NCBI GenBank assembly: GCA_003245895.1
Contig: QKBZ01000257.1
Location: 1 to 41,324 of the forward strand
From: Beggiatoa sp.
GTDB lineage: Bacteria > Pseudomonadota > Gammaproteobacteria > Beggiatoales > Beggiatoaceae
Direction of reading: 5' to 3'
DNA length: 41,324 bases
The notes beneath the pieces are model-generated. The model did no database searches. It worked only from the letters and a program-made list of their open reading frames with translations, and had not been told where the DNA came from. Positions 1 to 10,226 of this stretch are shown piece after piece (position 1 is the stretch's first letter; each line of letters begins with the position of its first letter). The translations under genes were made by a program, and so were the position numbers.

Positions 1-26
1 GGATAAGGCGTGAGCCGTCATCCGCC
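1..26 (+). repeat. REP-like palindrome, left end cut by window edge
   Basis: This copy begins inside the repeat with GGATAAGGCGTGAGCCGTCA and ends TCCGCC. It matches the GTAGG-headed palindrome seen at 6762, 38466 and 40856; the GTAGG head would lie just outside the window. It pairs as an inverted copy with 194-225. Confidence 0.8.
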
Positions 27-50
27 GTTAGGCTTTTGTTCTGACTTAAG

Positions 51-181
51 ATTGCCCTCACCCAAACCCTCTCCCAGAGGGAGAGGGCTTTAAGAGGAAG
101 CTGAAAGTCATTGTTTGAAAATTTTTTTATCTTTGCCGTTAAAGTCCTCGCCCTCTGGGAGAGGATTTAGGTGAGGGTAAT
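51..181. repeat. MITE-like element with about 36-bp terminal inverted repeats
   Basis: The left arm (from 51, ATTGCCCTCACCCAAACCCT) and right arm (to 181, reverse complement ATTACCCTCACCTAAATCCT) are imperfect inverted copies of about 36 bp, and the left arm contains its own palindrome CCCTCTCCCAGAGGGAGAGG. The roughly 60-bp centre is AT-rich and non-coding. CCCTCACCC-AACCCTCTCCC repeats occur in many proteobacterial genomes. This copy sits between two oppositely oriented REP copies. I saw no clear target-site duplication. Confidence 0.75.
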
Positions 182-193
182 CAAAACCCTAAT

Positions 194-225
194 GTCGGAT
201 GATGGCTCATGCCTTATCCGACCTA
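194..225 (-). repeat. REP-like palindrome (GTAGG head on minus strand)
   Basis: Read on the minus strand it is GTAGGTCGGATAAGGCATGA followed by GCCATCATCCGAC. The stem pairs GTCGGAT with ATCCGAC. It is the inverted partner of the copy at the window start and ends about 100 bp before the GTPase start codon. Confidence 0.85.
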
Positions 226-325
226 CAACACAACAATTCGCCCCACAGACTTGAGAAAAATCACAGTCAAAACGTAGTGTCTACTGTCGCGCAATGGGAC
301 ACGCAACCAGAAAAGGGATGCAACA

Positions 326-832
326 GTGAGTACTGTGCAAAAGAAAATCTGTATGATTGGGGACTTCTCGGTGGGTAAAACCAGCTTAGTCGCTCAATTT
401 GTTCGGCAAACATTCTCTGATAAATATTTAACCACTGTCGGCGTAAAAATTGATACCAAAATGGTCGCAATTGAAGCAGATAAAAATGTTAAATTAATTT
501 TATGGGATATTGCCGGTAATGATGGCTTAACCACGACCACTGCATCTTATTTAAGAGGTGCGGCAGGCTTCTTATTGGTGGTGGATAGCACACGCCGTCC
601 GACATGGGACAGTGCCGTCAAATTACAACAATCAGTGCAAGAGAAAATAGGTGACAAACCCTTTATTGTCTTGTTGAACAAATCGGATTTGGAACAAGAA
701 TGGGAATTAGATAATGCCGTCATTGAGCAGCACCGTGCAAAAGGTTGGACATTATTAAATACCAGTGCGAAAACAGGACTTAATGTTGAGCACGCATTCT
801 TACAATTGGCTACCGCCGTTACGCAAGCTTAA
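326..832 (+). CDS. Ras/Rab-like small GTPase
   Basis: A 168-residue protein, the length of a bare Ras-fold domain, with all G motifs visible: P-loop GDFSVGKTS (12-20, K18), a switch-I threonine in TTVG (36-39), switch II WDIAGND (60-66), NKSD (118-121) and SAK (147-149). It should bind GTP/GDP and act as a molecular switch in the cytoplasm; there is no prenylation box. The residue at the Ras Gln61 position is Asn (N65), which may lower intrinsic hydrolysis. The start is GTG, 7 nt after AAAAGGGA. A hybrid histidine kinase follows after 11 nt, suggesting a two-gene signalling operon. Bacterial Ras-like GTPases of the MglA/Rup type often work with Roadblock proteins, and one is encoded at 31050. 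Family certain; role unknown. Confidence 0.88.
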   Translation: MSTVQKKICMIGDFSVGKTSLVAQFVRQTFSDKYLTTVGVKIDTKMVAIEADKNVKLILWDIAGNDGLTTTTASYLRGAAGFLLVVDSTRRPTWDSAVKLQQSVQEKIGDKPFIVLLNKSDLEQEWELDNAVIEQHRAKGWTLLNTSAKTGLNVEHAFLQLATAVTQA

Positions 833-843
833 AGGATTGTGTC

Positions 844-2457
844 ATGCCGGAAGAATCTTCACCTTCGCCTAACCCAGAGCAGGAGGTTATGCGTATGACT
901 TCTATTCCGCTCAGTATCGTCAAGTACATCCGTTCATTATGGATGTCAGAGATGATCTTGACTTACTTTCATCTCGATCCAGAAGGCTTATTAGTGCGCT
1001 GGGGCGGTCATCCTTGGCATTATGGCTTGCGTAGTTTAAACACCGGACGCTTAGCCAGTGAGCAAATTGCCTTTTTAGAAGGCTTATTGCCCGTCACCCA
1101 TACCCAAGTGCTGGAATTTGTCACCATTGAACAAGGCAAAGTCGCACACGTACATTTAATTCCCTTCGATGCCGGTACATGGGTGTTGATGTTTGATGCC
1201 ACCGCAGAACATGAACGCCAGCAAAAAATGCAGCAACGCGCTAACGAGTTGAGCATTTTGACTTATCGCCAAACCCGTTTATTACAAGATTTGGAAGAAA
1301 CGCGGGTGGCTTTATTAGCTGAGAAACAGTTATTAGAGCAAGCCGGTCAGCAAAAAAGTGATTTAATTGCGAGCTTATCGCACGAATTGCGCAGCCCGTT
1401 AACCTCGTTAATTGGCTACACCGATTTACTGGCGCAAATGAAAGCCGCAGACACCGAAGAAAAACAATATTTAAATGGTGTGCGTAGCAATGTCAGTCAT
1501 TTATTGCACTTGGTGGATAATGTCTTAAATCAAGCCAGTTTAGAAACTGAGCAATTGCAGTTGCATTCTGTCACCTGTGACATGCGCTACTTTGTGCAAG
1601 AGTTAAATAGCTTATTTTTGCCCACCGCAAAAGAAAAAGACTTAGCCTTAATCATTAAACTAGCCCCCTCAGTGCCACCACGCCTGCGTTTTGATGAATT
1701 ACGTTTTCGACAAGTGCTGATTAATTTAATCGCCAATGCACTGAAGTTCACTGATCACGGTTCAATTAACGTGCAATTGCAGTGGGAAAGCGACTACTTG
1801 CAATTCACCGTCACCGACACAGGGCCGGGCATTGATTCAGCCGCACGCGAGAAAATTTTTCATCCCTTCCACCGCGAAGAGAACACTGCACAGCAAGTGG
1901 GCAACGGTTTAGGCTTAAGCATTACGCGCCAATTGGTGGAATTAATGGGCGGTTTTGTCAGCGTATGTGAAGCACCTAACCCACCAGGATCGCAATTTTC
2001 AGGACAAATTCTTGCCCCTATGGTGCAAATGACGCATGCCTTGCCGACGGACATGCCATCAAACACTGCACAAGGTACGATTTTAGTGGCAGAAGATTGC
2101 GCCATGATTCATACCTTAATCGAGTTGTATTTAACTGAAGCAGGTTATTCAGTGCTCAGTGCCAATGATGGGGATGAAGCCTTAGCCTTAGCACAACAAC
2201 ATACTGACATAGATTTAATGTTGGTGGATTTACACATGCCAAAACAAGATGGTGATGTGGTGGTCAAACAACTGCGTGAAGACAATTTCACTAAGCCGAT
2301 CATTGCCATGTCCGCATCTGAGTTTTCCCAAGATCGCTTATATGCCTTATCTTGTGGCTGTGATGATTACTTAACTAAGCCTATTGATATGCCAACCTTA
2401 TTGGCAGCAATCATGCGCCATTTACCACCCACGCCCGCCGTCGCAGAACAGCAATAA
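844..2457 (+). CDS. Soluble hybrid sensor histidine kinase with C-terminal receiver
   Basis: A 537-residue protein. N-terminal residues about 35-120 look PAS-like, then a coiled coil (about 125-170) leads to HisKA with SHELRSPLT (phospho-acceptor H180). The ATPase domain has the N box NLIANALKF (294-302), G1 DTGPGI (325-330), an F box near FHPF (339-342) and G2 GNGLGLSI (353-360). A receiver occupies about 412-527 with the acidic pair at 417-418, phospho-acceptor D462 in VDLHMP and K512. No membrane segment is visible, so the signal is probably cytoplasmic; the adjacent GTPase is an obvious candidate input. No output regulator is linked. Start uncertain: ATG 844 follows AAAGGA, but a better AGGAGG (881-886) sits 8 nt before an in-frame ATG at 895. 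Confidence 0.9.
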   Translation: MPEESSPSPNPEQEVMRMTSIPLSIVKYIRSLWMSEMILTYFHLDPEGLLVRWGGHPWHYGLRSLNTGRLASEQIAFLEGLLPVTHTQVLEFVTIEQGKVAHVHLIPFDAGTWVLMFDATAEHERQQKMQQRANELSILTYRQTRLLQDLEETRVALLAEKQLLEQAGQQKSDLIASLSHELRSPLTSLIGYTDLLAQMKAADTEEKQYLNGVRSNVSHLLHLVDNVLNQASLETEQLQLHSVTCDMRYFVQELNSLFLPTAKEKDLALIIKLAPSVPPRLRFDELRFRQVLINLIANALKFTDHGSINVQLQWESDYLQFTVTDTGPGIDSAAREKIFHPFHREENTAQQVGNGLGLSITRQLVELMGGFVSVCEAPNPPGSQFSGQILAPMVQMTHALPTDMPSNTAQGTILVAEDCAMIHTLIELYLTEAGYSVLSANDGDEALALAQQHTDIDLMLVDLHMPKQDGDVVVKQLREDNFTKPIIAMSASEFSQDRLYALSCGCDDYLTKPIDMPTLLAAIMRHLPPTPAVAEQQ

Positions 2458-2512
2458 AACACTGTTATCGACGGTAAATACGTTTTCTGACAGCCAAGCG
2501 CGAGGATTGATC

Positions 2513-2815
2513 ATGGAATTGTCCCCCCGTGAAAAAGACAAACTGTTGATTTTTACTGCGGCTTTATTGGCAGAACGTCGCAAAGCCAAAGGTTTAAAAT
2601 TAAATTACCCCGAAGCCATCGCCTACATTTCTGCGGCGATTATGGAGGGGGCACGCGAAGGTAAAACCGTTGCTGAATTAATGGGCGAAGGTACGCGCTT
2701 GTTAAGCCGTGATGAAGTAATGGAAGGCGTGCCGGAAATGATTCACGAAGTACAAGTTGAAGCCACCTTTCCCGATGGCACCAAGTTAGTCACGGTTCAT
2801 CATCCTATCGTGTAA
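2513..2815 (+). CDS. ureA: Urease subunit gamma
   Basis: A 100-residue protein, the standard UreA length, starting [14 protein letters not shown] and containing the family signatures LNYPEAIA and [19 protein letters not shown]. Urease hydrolyses urea to ammonia and carbamate, and UreA helps assemble the (UreABC)3 apoenzyme around the UreC active site. I chose ATG 2513 because GAGGA lies 6 nt upstream and because the reading frame further upstream overlaps the kinase gene. ureB follows after 20 nt and ureC overlaps ureB, so the three form one operon. The gap from the kinase gene is only 55 nt, so some read-through is possible. Confidence 0.96.
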   Translation: MELSPREKDKLLIFTAALLAERRKAKGLKLNYPEAIAYISAAIMEGAREGKTVAELMGEGTRLLSRDEVMEGVPEMIHEVQVEATFPDGTKLVTVHHPIV

Positions 2816-2835
2816 GCCACCACAAGGAGTTGCCC

Positions 2836-3141
2836 ATGATCCCCGGCGAAATTCAAGTCGCAGCGGGCGAGTTGCCGCTGAATTCAGACCGTCAAACCCT
2901 GATTGTCACCGTTGCCAATACCGGCGACCGGCCAATACAAGTTGGCTCGCATTACCATTTTTACGAAACCAACGCCGCATTACGCTTTGAACGTGAGGTG
3001 ACAAAAGGCTTTCGCTTAAATATTCCCGCAGGCACTGCCGTGCGTTTTGAGCCGGGGCAAGAGCGGGTGGTGGAGTTAGTCGCCTATGGCGGTGTGCGCA
3101 AAGTGTATGGTTTTAACGCTAAAGTCATGGGGGCATTATGA
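2836..3141 (+). CDS. ureB: Urease subunit beta
   Basis: A 101-residue protein of normal UreB length, starting [16 protein letters not shown], with the signatures [17 protein letters not shown] and [10 protein letters not shown]. It is the second structural subunit of the nickel urease complex. ATG 2836 is preferred because AAGGAG (2824-2829) is 6 nt upstream; a TTG 6 nt earlier overlaps that site and is not needed. The stop codon overlaps the ureC start as ATGA, implying translational coupling. Confidence 0.96.
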   Translation: MIPGEIQVAAGELPLNSDRQTLIVTVANTGDRPIQVGSHYHFYETNAALRFEREVTKGFRLNIPAGTAVRFEPGQERVVELVAYGGVRKVYGFNAKVMGAL

Positions 3142-4841
3142 GCAGCATCACACGTCAAGCTTATGCTGATATGTATGGCCCTACTGTGGGCGATAGAGTG
3201 CGTTTAGCCGATACCGAATTGTGGATTGAAGTCGAAGGCGATTACACCTTATACGGGGAAGAAGTTAAATTTGGCGGCGGCAAGGTGATTCGCGATGGCA
3301 TGGGACAAGGCCAAGCACCTGCGGCAGAAGTGGCTGATACCGTGATCACCAATGCCTTAATCGTCGATCATTGGGGCATTGTCAAAGCAGATATTGGGCT
3401 GAAAAACGGGCGTATTTCCGGTATTGGCAAAGCAGGCAATCCCGATATTCAATCAGGGGTCACTATTATATTGGGCGCAGGCACCGAAGTGATTGCCGGT
3501 GAAGGTATGATCGTCACTGCTGGCGGTATTGATAGCCACATTCATTTTATTTGCCCTCAGCAAATTGAAGAAGCTTTGATGTCTGGTGTCACCACCATGA
3601 TCGGCGGTGGCACTGGCCCTGCGGCAGGAACCAACGCCACGACGTGTACACCCGGCCCTTGGCATTTGCACCGCATGTTGCAAGCGGCGGAAGCCTTCCC
3701 GATGAATTTAGGTTTTTTGGGTAAAGGTAATGCCAGTTTGCCGTTGCCGCTGAATGAGCAAATCGAAGCGGGGGCGATGGGCTTAAAACTGCATGAAGAT
3801 TGGGGCACTACGCCTGCCGCGATTGATAATTGCTTAAGCGTGGCAGAGCAATACGATATTCAGGTGGCGATTCATACTGACACTTTGAATGAATCGGGTT
3901 TTGTCGAAGATACCTTAGCCGCCTTTAAAGGCCGCACCATTCACGCTTATCACACTGAGGGCGCGGGCGGTGGACATGCGCCGGACATTATTAAAGCTTG
4001 CGGTGAAGCCAATGTGTTGCCCTCGTCAACCAATCCGACGCGGCCTTATACCCATAACACCATTGATGAACATTTAGATATGTTGATGGTGTGCCATCAT
4101 TTAGACCCAGCCATTCCTGAAGATGTCGCTTTTGCTGAATCACGGATTCGGCGCGAGACCATTGCTGCCGAGGACATTTTGCACGATTTAGGCGCGTTTT
4201 CCATGATTGCCTCTGATTCGCAGGCGATGGGGCGCGTTGGTGAGGTGATTTGTCGCACTTGGCAGACTGCGCATAAGATGAAAGTGCAGCGCGGTGCATT
4301 AGTAGAAGATAATGATCGCCGCGATAATTTCCGCGTGAAGCGTTACATTGCGAAATATACGATTAATCCAGCCTTAGCACATGGTATCGCGCATGAAGTT
4401 GGCTCGATTGAGCAAGGCAAATTGGCGGATTTAGTGTTATGGCGACCGGCCTTTTTTGGTGTTAAACCGTCGATGATTATTAAAGGTGGCATGATTGCCG
4501 CTGCGCCGATGGGTGATCCTAATGCCTCAATTCCAACTCCACAGCCAGTGCATTATCGCCCGATGTTTGGCGCGTATGGCAGTGCATTAGCTGCAACCAG
4601 TGTTAGCTTTTTATCTCAAGCGGCAGTGGACTCCGGTTTGGCGGCACAATTAGGTTTGAATCGGCGCGTGGTGGATGTGCAAGGTTGCCGTCAAGTGCGT
4701 AAGGCGAACATGGTGCATAACCATTATCAGCCTTTGATGGAAGTGGATTCGCAGACTTATGAAGTGCGTGCGGATGGCATATTGCTCACTTGTGAACCGG
4801 CAACGGTGTTGCCTTTGGCGCAGCGTTATTTCTTGTTTTAA
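3138..4841 (+). CDS. ureC: Urease subunit alpha (catalytic)
   Basis: A 567-residue catalytic subunit whose numbering matches the Klebsiella reference at every key residue I could check: nickel ligands H134 and H136 in DSHIH, carbamylated K217 in GLKLHE, H219, H246 in AIHTDT, H272 in [10 protein letters not shown], mobile-flap H320 in VCHH and D360. The enzyme should be active once nickel is inserted. The start overlaps ureB by 4 nt. No ureD, E, F, G, H or J lies in the window on either side, although metallocentre assembly needs ureDEFG, so these must be elsewhere if the urease works. The 94-nt gap downstream holds a REP copy. Confidence 0.97.
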   Translation: MSSITRQAYADMYGPTVGDRVRLADTELWIEVEGDYTLYGEEVKFGGGKVIRDGMGQGQAPAAEVADTVITNALIVDHWGIVKADIGLKNGRISGIGKAGNPDIQSGVTIILGAGTEVIAGEGMIVTAGGIDSHIHFICPQQIEEALMSGVTTMIGGGTGPAAGTNATTCTPGPWHLHRMLQAAEAFPMNLGFLGKGNASLPLPLNEQIEAGAMGLKLHEDWGTTPAAIDNCLSVAEQYDIQVAIHTDTLNESGFVEDTLAAFKGRTIHAYHTEGAGGGHAPDIIKACGEANVLPSSTNPTRPYTHNTIDEHLDMLMVCHHLDPAIPEDVAFAESRIRRETIAAEDILHDLGAFSMIASDSQAMGRVGEVICRTWQTAHKMKVQRGALVEDNDRRDNFRVKRYIAKYTINPALAHGIAHEVGSIEQGKLADLVLWRPAFFGVKPSMIIKGGMIAAAPMGDPNASIPTPQPVHYRPMFGAYGSALAATSVSFLSQAAVDSGLAAQLGLNRRVVDVQGCRQVRKANMVHNHYQPLMEVDSQTYEVRADGILLTCEPATVLPLAQRYFLF

Positions 4842-4863
4842 GCGAAATCAGCGAACATTCTTC

Positions 4864-4896
4864 GGCGGATGACGGCTTGCGCCTTATCCGCCCTAC
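4864..4896 (-). repeat. REP-like palindrome
   Basis: A single copy whose minus strand reads GTAGGGCGGATAAGGCGCAA then GCCGTCATCCGCC. It lies in the gap between ureC and the flavodoxin gene, the usual 3'-UTR setting for REP sequences. Confidence 0.85.
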
Positions 4897-4935
4897 AAAA
4901 ATTACGGCCTTAATGCCTCCACATAAGCAAAGCTC

Positions 4936-5460
4936 ATGAGTCAAAAAATACTCGTCACTTACGCCAGTCGCGGCGGCTCTACCCAAGGGGTTGCACATAC
5001 CATCGGTGCAGAATTGGTCAAGCAAGGCTTTGATTTAGACTTGCGCTATATCTTAGATGTGAAAGATGTTAAACCGTATCAAGCGGTGATATTAGGCGCA
5101 CCCATTCGCATGGGACGTTGGCTGCCTGAGGCACAACATTTTTTATCTGTGCATGAGAAGGTGTTAGCACAAAAACAAGTCGCCTTCTTTGTTGTCTCCA
5201 TGACCATGCACGAAGATACGCAAGCGAATCGCAAAAAAGTGTTAGAAATGATCGCGCCTAGCCTGAACTTAATCACGCCAATGGACATTGGTTTATTCGC
5301 GGGTGCAGTAAAGCCTTCAAAGTTAAAATTTTTCTGGCGGATGATAGTTAAATTAATGCACGTACCGGAAGGTGATTTCCGAGATTATGAGGCAATACGG
5401 ATGTGGGCAGAGCAGTTGGCGGGGCAGATTACGGTGGTGACGACGGAGGATGTGGAGTAG
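4936..5460 (+). CDS. Flavodoxin-domain protein, HemG-like
   Basis: A 174-residue protein with a single flavodoxin fold. The N-terminal LVTYASRGGSTQGVA (about 7-21) is the FMN phosphate-binding loop, GAPIRMGRW (about 54-62) fits the second FMN loop, and DFRDYEAIRMWAEQLA near the C terminus resembles HemG. HemG is the menaquinone-linked protoporphyrinogen IX dehydrogenase of about 180 residues. The convergent neighbour is hemB, which supports a haem role, but many related flavodoxin-domain proteins have other jobs, so I leave the symbol empty. No signal peptide is visible. No strong ribosome binding site precedes ATG 4936. Confidence 0.75.
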   Translation: MSQKILVTYASRGGSTQGVAHTIGAELVKQGFDLDLRYILDVKDVKPYQAVILGAPIRMGRWLPEAQHFLSVHEKVLAQKQVAFFVVSMTMHEDTQANRKKVLEMIAPSLNLITPMDIGLFAGAVKPSKLKFFWRMIVKLMHVPEGDFRDYEAIRMWAEQLAGQITVVTTEDVE

Positions 5461-5472
5461 GCGCATTGTTTT

Positions 5473-5517
5473 GTAGGGTTTGCGCCGCGTCCTTTTGCGG
5501 TGCGAACGCGGAGAAGT
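5473..5517 (+). repeat. GTAGG-headed palindrome, TTTGCGCCGCG type
   Basis: GTAGGGTTTGCGCCGCG is followed by a short spacer and GCGGTGCGAAC, an imperfect 11-bp stem, then CGGAGAAGT. Related copies lie at 38411-38454 and, inverted, at 41172-41214. The head matches the other REP-like repeats although the stem differs. Confidence 0.75.
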
Positions 5518-5527
5518 TTGAACAGGG

Positions 5528-5674
5528 TTTTTCTCGTTCCCACTATTTTGGTGGGAATGCGTACCGCGTCGCTCCAGCGGCGCGAGTCGTGGTGATGAGC
5601 GGAATCATATTGCTATTCGTGCCGCTGGAGCGACACGGCATGCATTCCCATCAGGACGATGGGAACGAGAAAAA
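5528..5674. repeat. Long palindromic repeat with CGTTCCCA ends and GTCGCTCCAGCGGC inner arms
   Basis: The outer arms TTTTTCTCGTTCCCA (5528-5542) and TGGGAACGAGAAAAA (5660-5674) are a perfect 15-bp inverted repeat. The inner arms GTCGCTCCAGCGGC (5568-5581) and GCCGCTGGAGCGAC (5621-5634) are a perfect 14-bp inverted repeat. Each outer arm also ends in its own small palindrome of the CCCAnnnTGGG kind. A second copy starts at 40919, and the outer ends recur at 21977-22223. It lies between convergent genes and may act as a terminator; no coding potential is seen. Confidence 0.8.
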
Positions 5675-5682
5675 ACGAAGCG

Positions 5683-6860
<1,178 letters not shown>

Positions 6861-6874
6861 AAGCTGGTGCAAAG

Positions 6875-7756
6875 TTAAGCGGCAGGTTTACGTGCGTAAA
6901 AATAAGACAGCGGTGCGCCTAAGTAGCCATAAAAGGATGACCAGTACAAGCATAAGCCGACATCTTGAAAGCCAACACTTTGCATCTCGCCCACAAAATC
7001 CCAGCCGAAGTCATTAAACACTAATGAACCATCTTCCGACATGGGATTGCCATGATACATCTCCGGTAAATAATGTGTCAGTTTGCCATTGACCAATTCC
7101 GCACGGCGCACGTTTTCATCTCGATCCGCATGAAAAGGAATGGTTAAGAATAAGTTGCCATTGGGTTTTAGTACGCGGAAAATCTCGCGCAAGCTTTGCA
7201 GTGGTTGGTTGACGTGTTCTAACACATCGTTAGAAGTAATTAAGTCAATACTGTTATCGGCAAAACTTAAAGCTTCGGCATCTTCATGTCGAATACCGTC
7301 AACCACTGCGCCGCTTTGATGTTCTGGCCCCACGTATTCACTGCCGATGCAGTGCGCGTGCGGGAATATCTGTTGTAAAGCGTGGAATAAAGGGGTGACT
7401 TGTTCCATTGCATAAATAGTTGGCGACTCACTGTGTTCTTGTTCTGCTAAGGCCGCTTGAATTTGATGCAAAATAGCACGCTGGCGATTATTAAGCTGAC
7501 AAGACTCACATAATAAACGCTCTCGCCAATTGGGTAAGCTTAAGCCGTCTTCGGTTTGCTGATAACTAGAGATTGCATCAACTTGAAATAAGGTTGGCTT
7601 TGCGCACACTTTGCAATAACCATCTAAATGATAAACCGCTTCATCTTGATGACGACGCACAATCGCAAGCTCATACTCGCGCTGTTCTCTAAATTCAGGG
7701 ACATTTTGTAAATAATCGAAAAACGCTTGACGGTTGGTAAACGTGAGGGTGTGCAT
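6875..7756 (-). CDS. Class I SAM-dependent methyltransferase with N-terminal zinc-ribbon-like segment
   Basis: A 293-residue protein. The N-terminal third has two CxxC-type pairs (CKVCAKP and LLCESCQ) that may bind zinc. The methyltransferase part has an acidic residue in GSEYVGPEH, then HEDAEALSFADNSIDLITSNDVLEHV and FRVLKPNGNLFLTIPF, a classic Methyltransf_11 motif series. The glycine-rich motif I is poorly conserved or replaced (IFPHAHCIGSEY), which is seen in glycan- or cell-surface-linked methyltransferases. The substrate is unknown. The start ATG at 7756 has AAAGG about 10 nt upstream. It is divergent from the glycosyltransferase gene, so a role in surface glycan modification is possible but inferred from position only. 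Confidence 0.8.
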   Translation of the reverse strand: MHTLTFTNRQAFFDYLQNVPEFREQREYELAIVRRHQDEAVYHLDGYCKVCAKPTLFQVDAISSYQQTEDGLSLPNWRERLLCESCQLNNRQRAILHQIQAALAEQEHSESPTIYAMEQVTPLFHALQQIFPHAHCIGSEYVGPEHQSGAVVDGIRHEDAEALSFADNSIDLITSNDVLEHVNQPLQSLREIFRVLKPNGNLFLTIPFHADRDENVRRAELVNGKLTHYLPEMYHGNPMSEDGSLVFNDFGWDFVGEMQSVGFQDVGLCLYWSSFYGYLGAPLSYFYARKPAA

Positions 7757-8125
7757 GAAGTTGATAACCTTTGGCTGAAAGCTAAGCGCGTATTATAGCT
7801 AAGGTGTTATAAAAAGCATAAACCGTGCGTTTTTTCTACGCACTTGCTGCCTCACTATGGTTTCGCTTGTGCTTAAAACGCTTTACCTGTTGCTGGAGGT
7901 AATCTTGATTTAGAACAAAGGCTTGACGACAGACTATTTACTCACTATCTGAAAAGATGGCACAAATCCTATGTAAAAAATGGCAATATTCTGTCAATTT
8001 TAGAGTTTATCCCTTTAATTGATTAATAATGGACAAAAATATAGTTTGCCTCACACATATCTGTGCTAAGATTGCCGCAGCTATGGAGAGAGTCTTTTAT
8101 TTAAGTCGCTATTAATTAAACCTGC
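7757..8125. other. Divergent intergenic region, no gene seen
   Basis: These 369 nt separate the methyltransferase (minus) and glycosyltransferase (plus) starts. The sequence is AT-rich with stops in all frames and must hold both promoters. A poor -35/-10 pair, TTGCCT and TAAGAT with only 15 nt between, ends about 50 nt before 8126; I do not rely on it. I see no repeat here. Confidence 0.5.
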
Positions 8126-10213
8126 ATGTCCACCTCTGTTGAATTTAGCACCAATCCTGCGATCCAATTACCTCATTATCAATTAAATACTGCCGGTGTC
8201 AGCACAACTGCGCAAGCGGTTGATGTCATCGTATGTGTGCATAATGCCTTAGCAGATGTACAACAGTGTTTAAGTTCAGTGCGGCAATATAGTAGTGTGC
8301 CGTATCGTTTGATTTTGGTAGATGATGGTAGCCAAGCGGAAACCGCTGCATTTTTGCAGCAAGACGCAGCACAACACGTAGAAAATACGCTATTAATCCG
8401 TAACGAGCAGGCACGCGGTTACACTTGTGCAGCCAACCAAGGTTTGCAAGCCAGCCAGCACGCGCATGTTATCTTATTAAATAGTGATACTATTGTGACG
8501 GCGTTTTGGTTAGAGCGTTTAACAGCGTGTGCAGACTCTGACACAAGCATTGGTTTAGTAGGGCCTCTCAGCAATACTGCCTCATGGCAGTCCATTCCGA
8601 ATATTGAAGATCACGGTGATTGGGCAACCAATCCTTTACCTGTCGATTTCACCGTGGCACAAATGGGCGCACGTGTGGGTGCAACCGCTGCGCGTTTATA
8701 TCCGCGCATTCCTTTTTTAAATGGTTTCTGCTTACTCATCAAACGCGCCGTGCTAGAGGCATTAGGCTATTTTGATGAAGAAAATTTTGCCAAAGGCTAT
8801 GGCGAAGAAAATGACTATTGTCTACGCGCTCGCGCTGCGGGTTGGCAATTAGCCGTCGCGGATGATGTGTATATTTATCATGCACAGTCGCGTAGTTATT
8901 CTCATGATCGTCGCAAACAATTATCTGATCGTGCCGGTGTTGTCTTAGCACAGAAACACGGACAAGCTATTATTGATGCAGGCGTGTCTTTTTGTCTGCA
9001 CAGCCGTGTACTGCACAGCATCCGTTTACGGGCACAATATTTATTAGAGCGTTGGCATTACGTGGCGCAGGCACAATATCGTTGGTCAGGTAAACGCATT
9101 GTCTTTGTATTGCCTGTGATGGAAGTTGGCGGTGGTGCCAATGTTGTCATCACTGAGGCTAGAGTATTACGGCGCATGGGTATTGATGCACAGATTTTAA
9201 ATTTTGAGCATCACCGTGAGACTTTTGAACGCAGCTACCCCGACTTAGATGTACCGGTGATTTATTCACCAACCGATTTTGGTATTCCTGATCTGTGTCA
9301 AGATTTTGACGCAGTGGTGGCTACGGCAAATTATTCGATTGACTGGATTGCGCCCTTAGCGGAGCGACCAAACGCACCTAAGATCGCGTATTATATTCAG
9401 GATTTTGAACCGTATTTTTATGTAGATAAGGCAGCACGCTCGCGTCGGTTTTGGCAATCGGCATGGTTGCGACGACGTTGGGCTTCTTATTATTTCCGCC
9501 GTCACCCTGAGTTTCGGCGGGCATGGCTGTCTTATTTGCGCATTCCGCAGGCGACTTTTGTCACCAAAACGGAATGGACACAACAAGAAGTGGAGCGGCA
9601 ACTGGCGCGGCCTTGTCATGTGATTGGTGCGGCGGTTGATTTAGATTTGTTTTGGCCGAGAACAGAACGGCCTGCTGAGCCAGAACCTGTTGTCATCACT
9701 GCGATGGTACGTCCGTCTAGCATTCGGCGTGGTGCATTACGCACTATGCAAGTGTTACGTGCAATTCAGCAGCAATATGGCGAGCGTGTGCGTATTGTGA
9801 TTTTCGGTGCCAATGACGCAGAACTGACTGCGGCGGGTTTGCCACAAGATTTTACCTTTGAAAATCGTGGTGTCTGTCCACCACAAACGATTGCCGAACT
9901 GTTTGGACAAGCTGACATCTTTGTCGATTTTTCAACTTTTCAAGCAATGGGCTTAACGGCAATGGAAGCGATGGCGTGTGGCCTCGCGGTTGTCGTGCCT
10001 CAGTTTGGTGGGACAAATAGCTTTGCGTGTCATGAAAACAACGCTTTAGTGATTGATACCACATCTTATCCAGCTTGTTACAATGCTGTGCAACGTTTGC
10101 TGACAGACAGTGCGTTACGTGTTTCATTGATGACACAGGCACGTCAACAGATCGTGCGATTTGCACCGGAACGTGCGGCTTATCACCTACTTGCTCAATT
10201 ATTTAGTGTGTGA
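8126..10213 (+). CDS. Two-domain glycosyltransferase (GT2 fused to GT4-like)
   Basis: A 695-residue cytoplasmic protein with two sugar-transferase domains. The N-terminal GT2 domain has VDVIVCVHNA (32-41), VDDGS (65-69), the metal-binding equivalent NSD (119-121) and the acceptor-side GYGEENDYCLRAR near 230, as in rhamnosyl- or O-antigen glycosyltransferases. The C-terminal part starts at about 325 with IVFVLPVMEVGGGANVV and ends with a GT4-like donor site, QAMGLTAMEAMACGLAVVVP. Two domains suggest it adds two sugars in one glycan, or has two specificities. No membrane segment is visible. No clear ribosome binding site precedes ATG 8126. The gene stands alone, not in a polysaccharide cluster. 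A structured terminator-like segment follows it. Confidence 0.85.
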   Translation: MSTSVEFSTNPAIQLPHYQLNTAGVSTTAQAVDVIVCVHNALADVQQCLSSVRQYSSVPYRLILVDDGSQAETAAFLQQDAAQHVENTLLIRNEQARGYTCAANQGLQASQHAHVILLNSDTIVTAFWLERLTACADSDTSIGLVGPLSNTASWQSIPNIEDHGDWATNPLPVDFTVAQMGARVGATAARLYPRIPFLNGFCLLIKRAVLEALGYFDEENFAKGYGEENDYCLRARAAGWQLAVADDVYIYHAQSRSYSHDRRKQLSDRAGVVLAQKHGQAIIDAGVSFCLHSRVLHSIRLRAQYLLERWHYVAQAQYRWSGKRIVFVLPVMEVGGGANVVITEARVLRRMGIDAQILNFEHHRETFERSYPDLDVPVIYSPTDFGIPDLCQDFDAVVATANYSIDWIAPLAERPNAPKIAYYIQDFEPYFYVDKAARSRRFWQSAWLRRRWASYYFRRHPEFRRAWLSYLRIPQATFVTKTEWTQQEVERQLARPCHVIGAAVDLDLFWPRTERPAEPEPVVITAMVRPSSIRRGALRTMQVLRAIQQQYGERVRIVIFGANDAELTAAGLPQDFTFENRGVCPPQTIAELFGQADIFVDFSTFQAMGLTAMEAMACGLAVVVPQFGGTNSFACHENNALVIDTTSYPACYNAVQRLLTDSALRVSLMTQARQQIVRFAPERAAYHLLAQLFSV

Positions 10214-10226
10214 GAGGTATGAGATA

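Noticed and set aside
2384-2512. Longer UreA start
   Set aside because: Overlaps the kinase gene in another frame; ATG 2513 has its own GAGGA.
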